Source of the DNA: Geobacteraceae bacterium
GTDB taxonomy: Bacteria > Desulfobacterota > Desulfuromonadia > Desulfuromonadales > Geopsychrobacteraceae
DNA: 6,710 bases
Reading direction: 5' to 3'
Assembly (NCBI GenBank): GCA_027064785.1
Contig: JAMOPE010000404.1
Coordinates: forward strand, 1 to 6,710
Within the stretch, counting starts at the first letter, position 1. Each line of letters starts with the position of its first letter. Below are positions 5,720 to 6,710 of the stretch, in pieces. The notes under the pieces are model-generated. The model searched no databases, was not told the DNA's origin, and was given only the letters and a program-made list of their open reading frames with translations. The translations under genes and the position numbers were made by a program.

Positions 5720-6710
5720 TCAAAAAAACTTCAACCGGGGAATCAGATACATGTAATTGTCATAAGTAAGGCTGGTCTGCCAATGACCGCTCACCATCCC
5801 GATAGTCACCCCGGTGGCGTACAGAGCGACAACCAGCACTGGAAAGACCCAGCGGGGTAAGGTTTTTTTCACCCCCGGCAGAGCCATCTGGAGTGCATTA
5901 TCGTTACAGGCGGTGACACAACTCAAACAGGCGGTACACTCCGGGCTGCGGATCGTTTTTTTCTGGGCCACCGGCAAAAATGACGGGCACGCCTGGTTAC
6001 AACGCTGGCACTGGATACACAAATTGGGGTCACGGCGAATTTTAAACGGGCTGACCATACTGACCAGCCCCAGCAATGCTCCATAAGGACACAGGTAGCG
6101 GCACCAGAAGTTTTTGTAGAACAACGACAGAACCGTCAGACCCAGGATAATGAGGAATGACGTCATCGAAATATCGGTAAAAAAATGGAGCATCTTGACA
6201 TCACTCATGGCCCAGTAGGGGGAGGAGACAAAATGTTTTAACGCCTGAGCCGGCATGTCGAAAAAAAGTAACTTAACAAAAAACAGCAGCAGCAGATATT
6301 TTCCACTCCGAAGAATAATATCAAGCCATCTCCAGATCTGATATGTCCCGCCCAACCAGCGCTGACCAATTTTCCACAACAGTTCAGACAAAGTTCCTAC
6401 CGGGCACAACCATGAGCAGAACGATTTTTTGGTCAGCAAACTCATCGCAACAAACGTCATGAACAAAACCAGTGCTGCCGGGTGAAGGGGGTCAAACTGG
6501 CCGGAAAAAAGGGTGTAACGTAAACTGGTCAATGCTCCCAGAGGGAGGAAACCCTCAACCCCCGGCGGTCGGGAATAAAACGGGGCAACACCACCCGTCA
6601 CAAAATGGTGGACAAAAAGACCGAACTGCACGCCGATAATCGCGATCCAGGCAAAAAACAACCATTGAACCAGTAAACGCCAGAAGCGCGGTTCATAGCA
6701 GAAACGGGGG
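5720..6710 (-). CDS. NapH/Fer4_5-type membrane 4Fe-4S protein (5' end outside window)
   Basis: This polytopic membrane protein probably moves electrons between the quinone pool or a membrane partner and a redox enzyme. The frame stays open to the window edge, so the TTG at 6661 is probably an internal Leu codon; 330 residues are visible. Numbering from the edge, hydrophobic segments lie at about 12-33, 76-91, 136-150, 184-198 and 287-306. After the second comes FCSWLCPVG (C98, C102) and after the fourth WCRYLCPYG (C203, C207), the paired CX3CP motifs of the NapH/Fer4_5 family. Two complete ferredoxin motifs follow, CX2CX2CX3CP (C231, C234, C237, C241) and CX2CX2CX3C (C258, C261, C264, C268), so two 4Fe-4S clusters are expected. 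No NapG, NosZ, cytochrome oxidase or other partner gene is visible, so the substrate cannot be named. No T-rich terminator follows its stop. Confidence 0.85.
   Translation of the reverse strand, partial: PRFCYEPRFWRLLVQWLFFAWIAIIGVQFGLFVHHFVTGGVAPFYSRPPGVEGFLPLGALTSLRYTLFSGQFDPLHPAALVLFMTFVAMSLLTKKSFCSWLCPVGTLSELLWKIGQRWLGGTYQIWRWLDIILRSGKYLLLLFFVKLLFFDMPAQALKHFVSSPYWAMSDVKMLHFFTDISMTSFLIILGLTVLSLFYKNFWCRYLCPYGALLGLVSMVSPFKIRRDPNLCIQCQRCNQACPSFLPVAQKKTIRSPECTACLSCVTACNDNALQMALPGVKKTLPRWVFPVLVVALYATGVTIGMVSGHWQTSLTYDNYMYLIPRLKFF

Overview
The window looks like a chromosomal housekeeping stretch from a Gram-negative bacterium. The protein signatures fit the Desulfuromonadales/Geobacter-like deltaproteobacteria best (an NtrC of this style, DnaB, and a NapH-type membrane ferredoxin). 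That placement rests on protein style recalled from memory, not on a search. Base composition looks moderate and even, and I see no transposase, integrase, phage gene, tRNA, rRNA or CRISPR array.

Layout: (1) On the + strand, nt 2-2423, a two-component pair: an NtrB-type PAS/histidine kinase whose 5' end lies outside the window, followed 4 bases later by a complete NtrC-type sigma-54 activator. (2) Converging on it from the - strand, with only 11 bases between the stop codons, is the replicative helicase gene dnaB. (3) Upstream of dnaB on the - strand, behind a clear intrinsic terminator, lie hisI and hisG, the third and first steps of histidine synthesis. They are read hisG then hisI and separated by 159 bases that carry a REP/BIME-like pair of palindromes. 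(4) A 300-base gene-free stretch (5420-5719) holds a candidate hisG promoter and a dense set of inverted repeats, including a possible three-way junction. (5) At the right edge, on the - strand, is a polytopic membrane protein with two 4Fe-4S ferredoxin clusters (NapH/Fer4_5 family), whose 5' end lies outside the window.

The kinase and activator should form one signalling unit that sets sigma-54 transcription, probably in response to nitrogen status. HisG and HisI act in one pathway and are probably co-transcribed. DnaB is insulated from them by the terminator and needs its own promoter in about 60 bases. The membrane ferredoxin is a separate electron-transfer unit.

I do not see a clearly new multi-gene system. 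The points most worth a second look are the structured intergenic region at 5572-5687, a Cys/His cluster in DnaB placed like a small zinc site, the unusual HisG/HisI variants, and the palindromic repeat between hisG and hisI.
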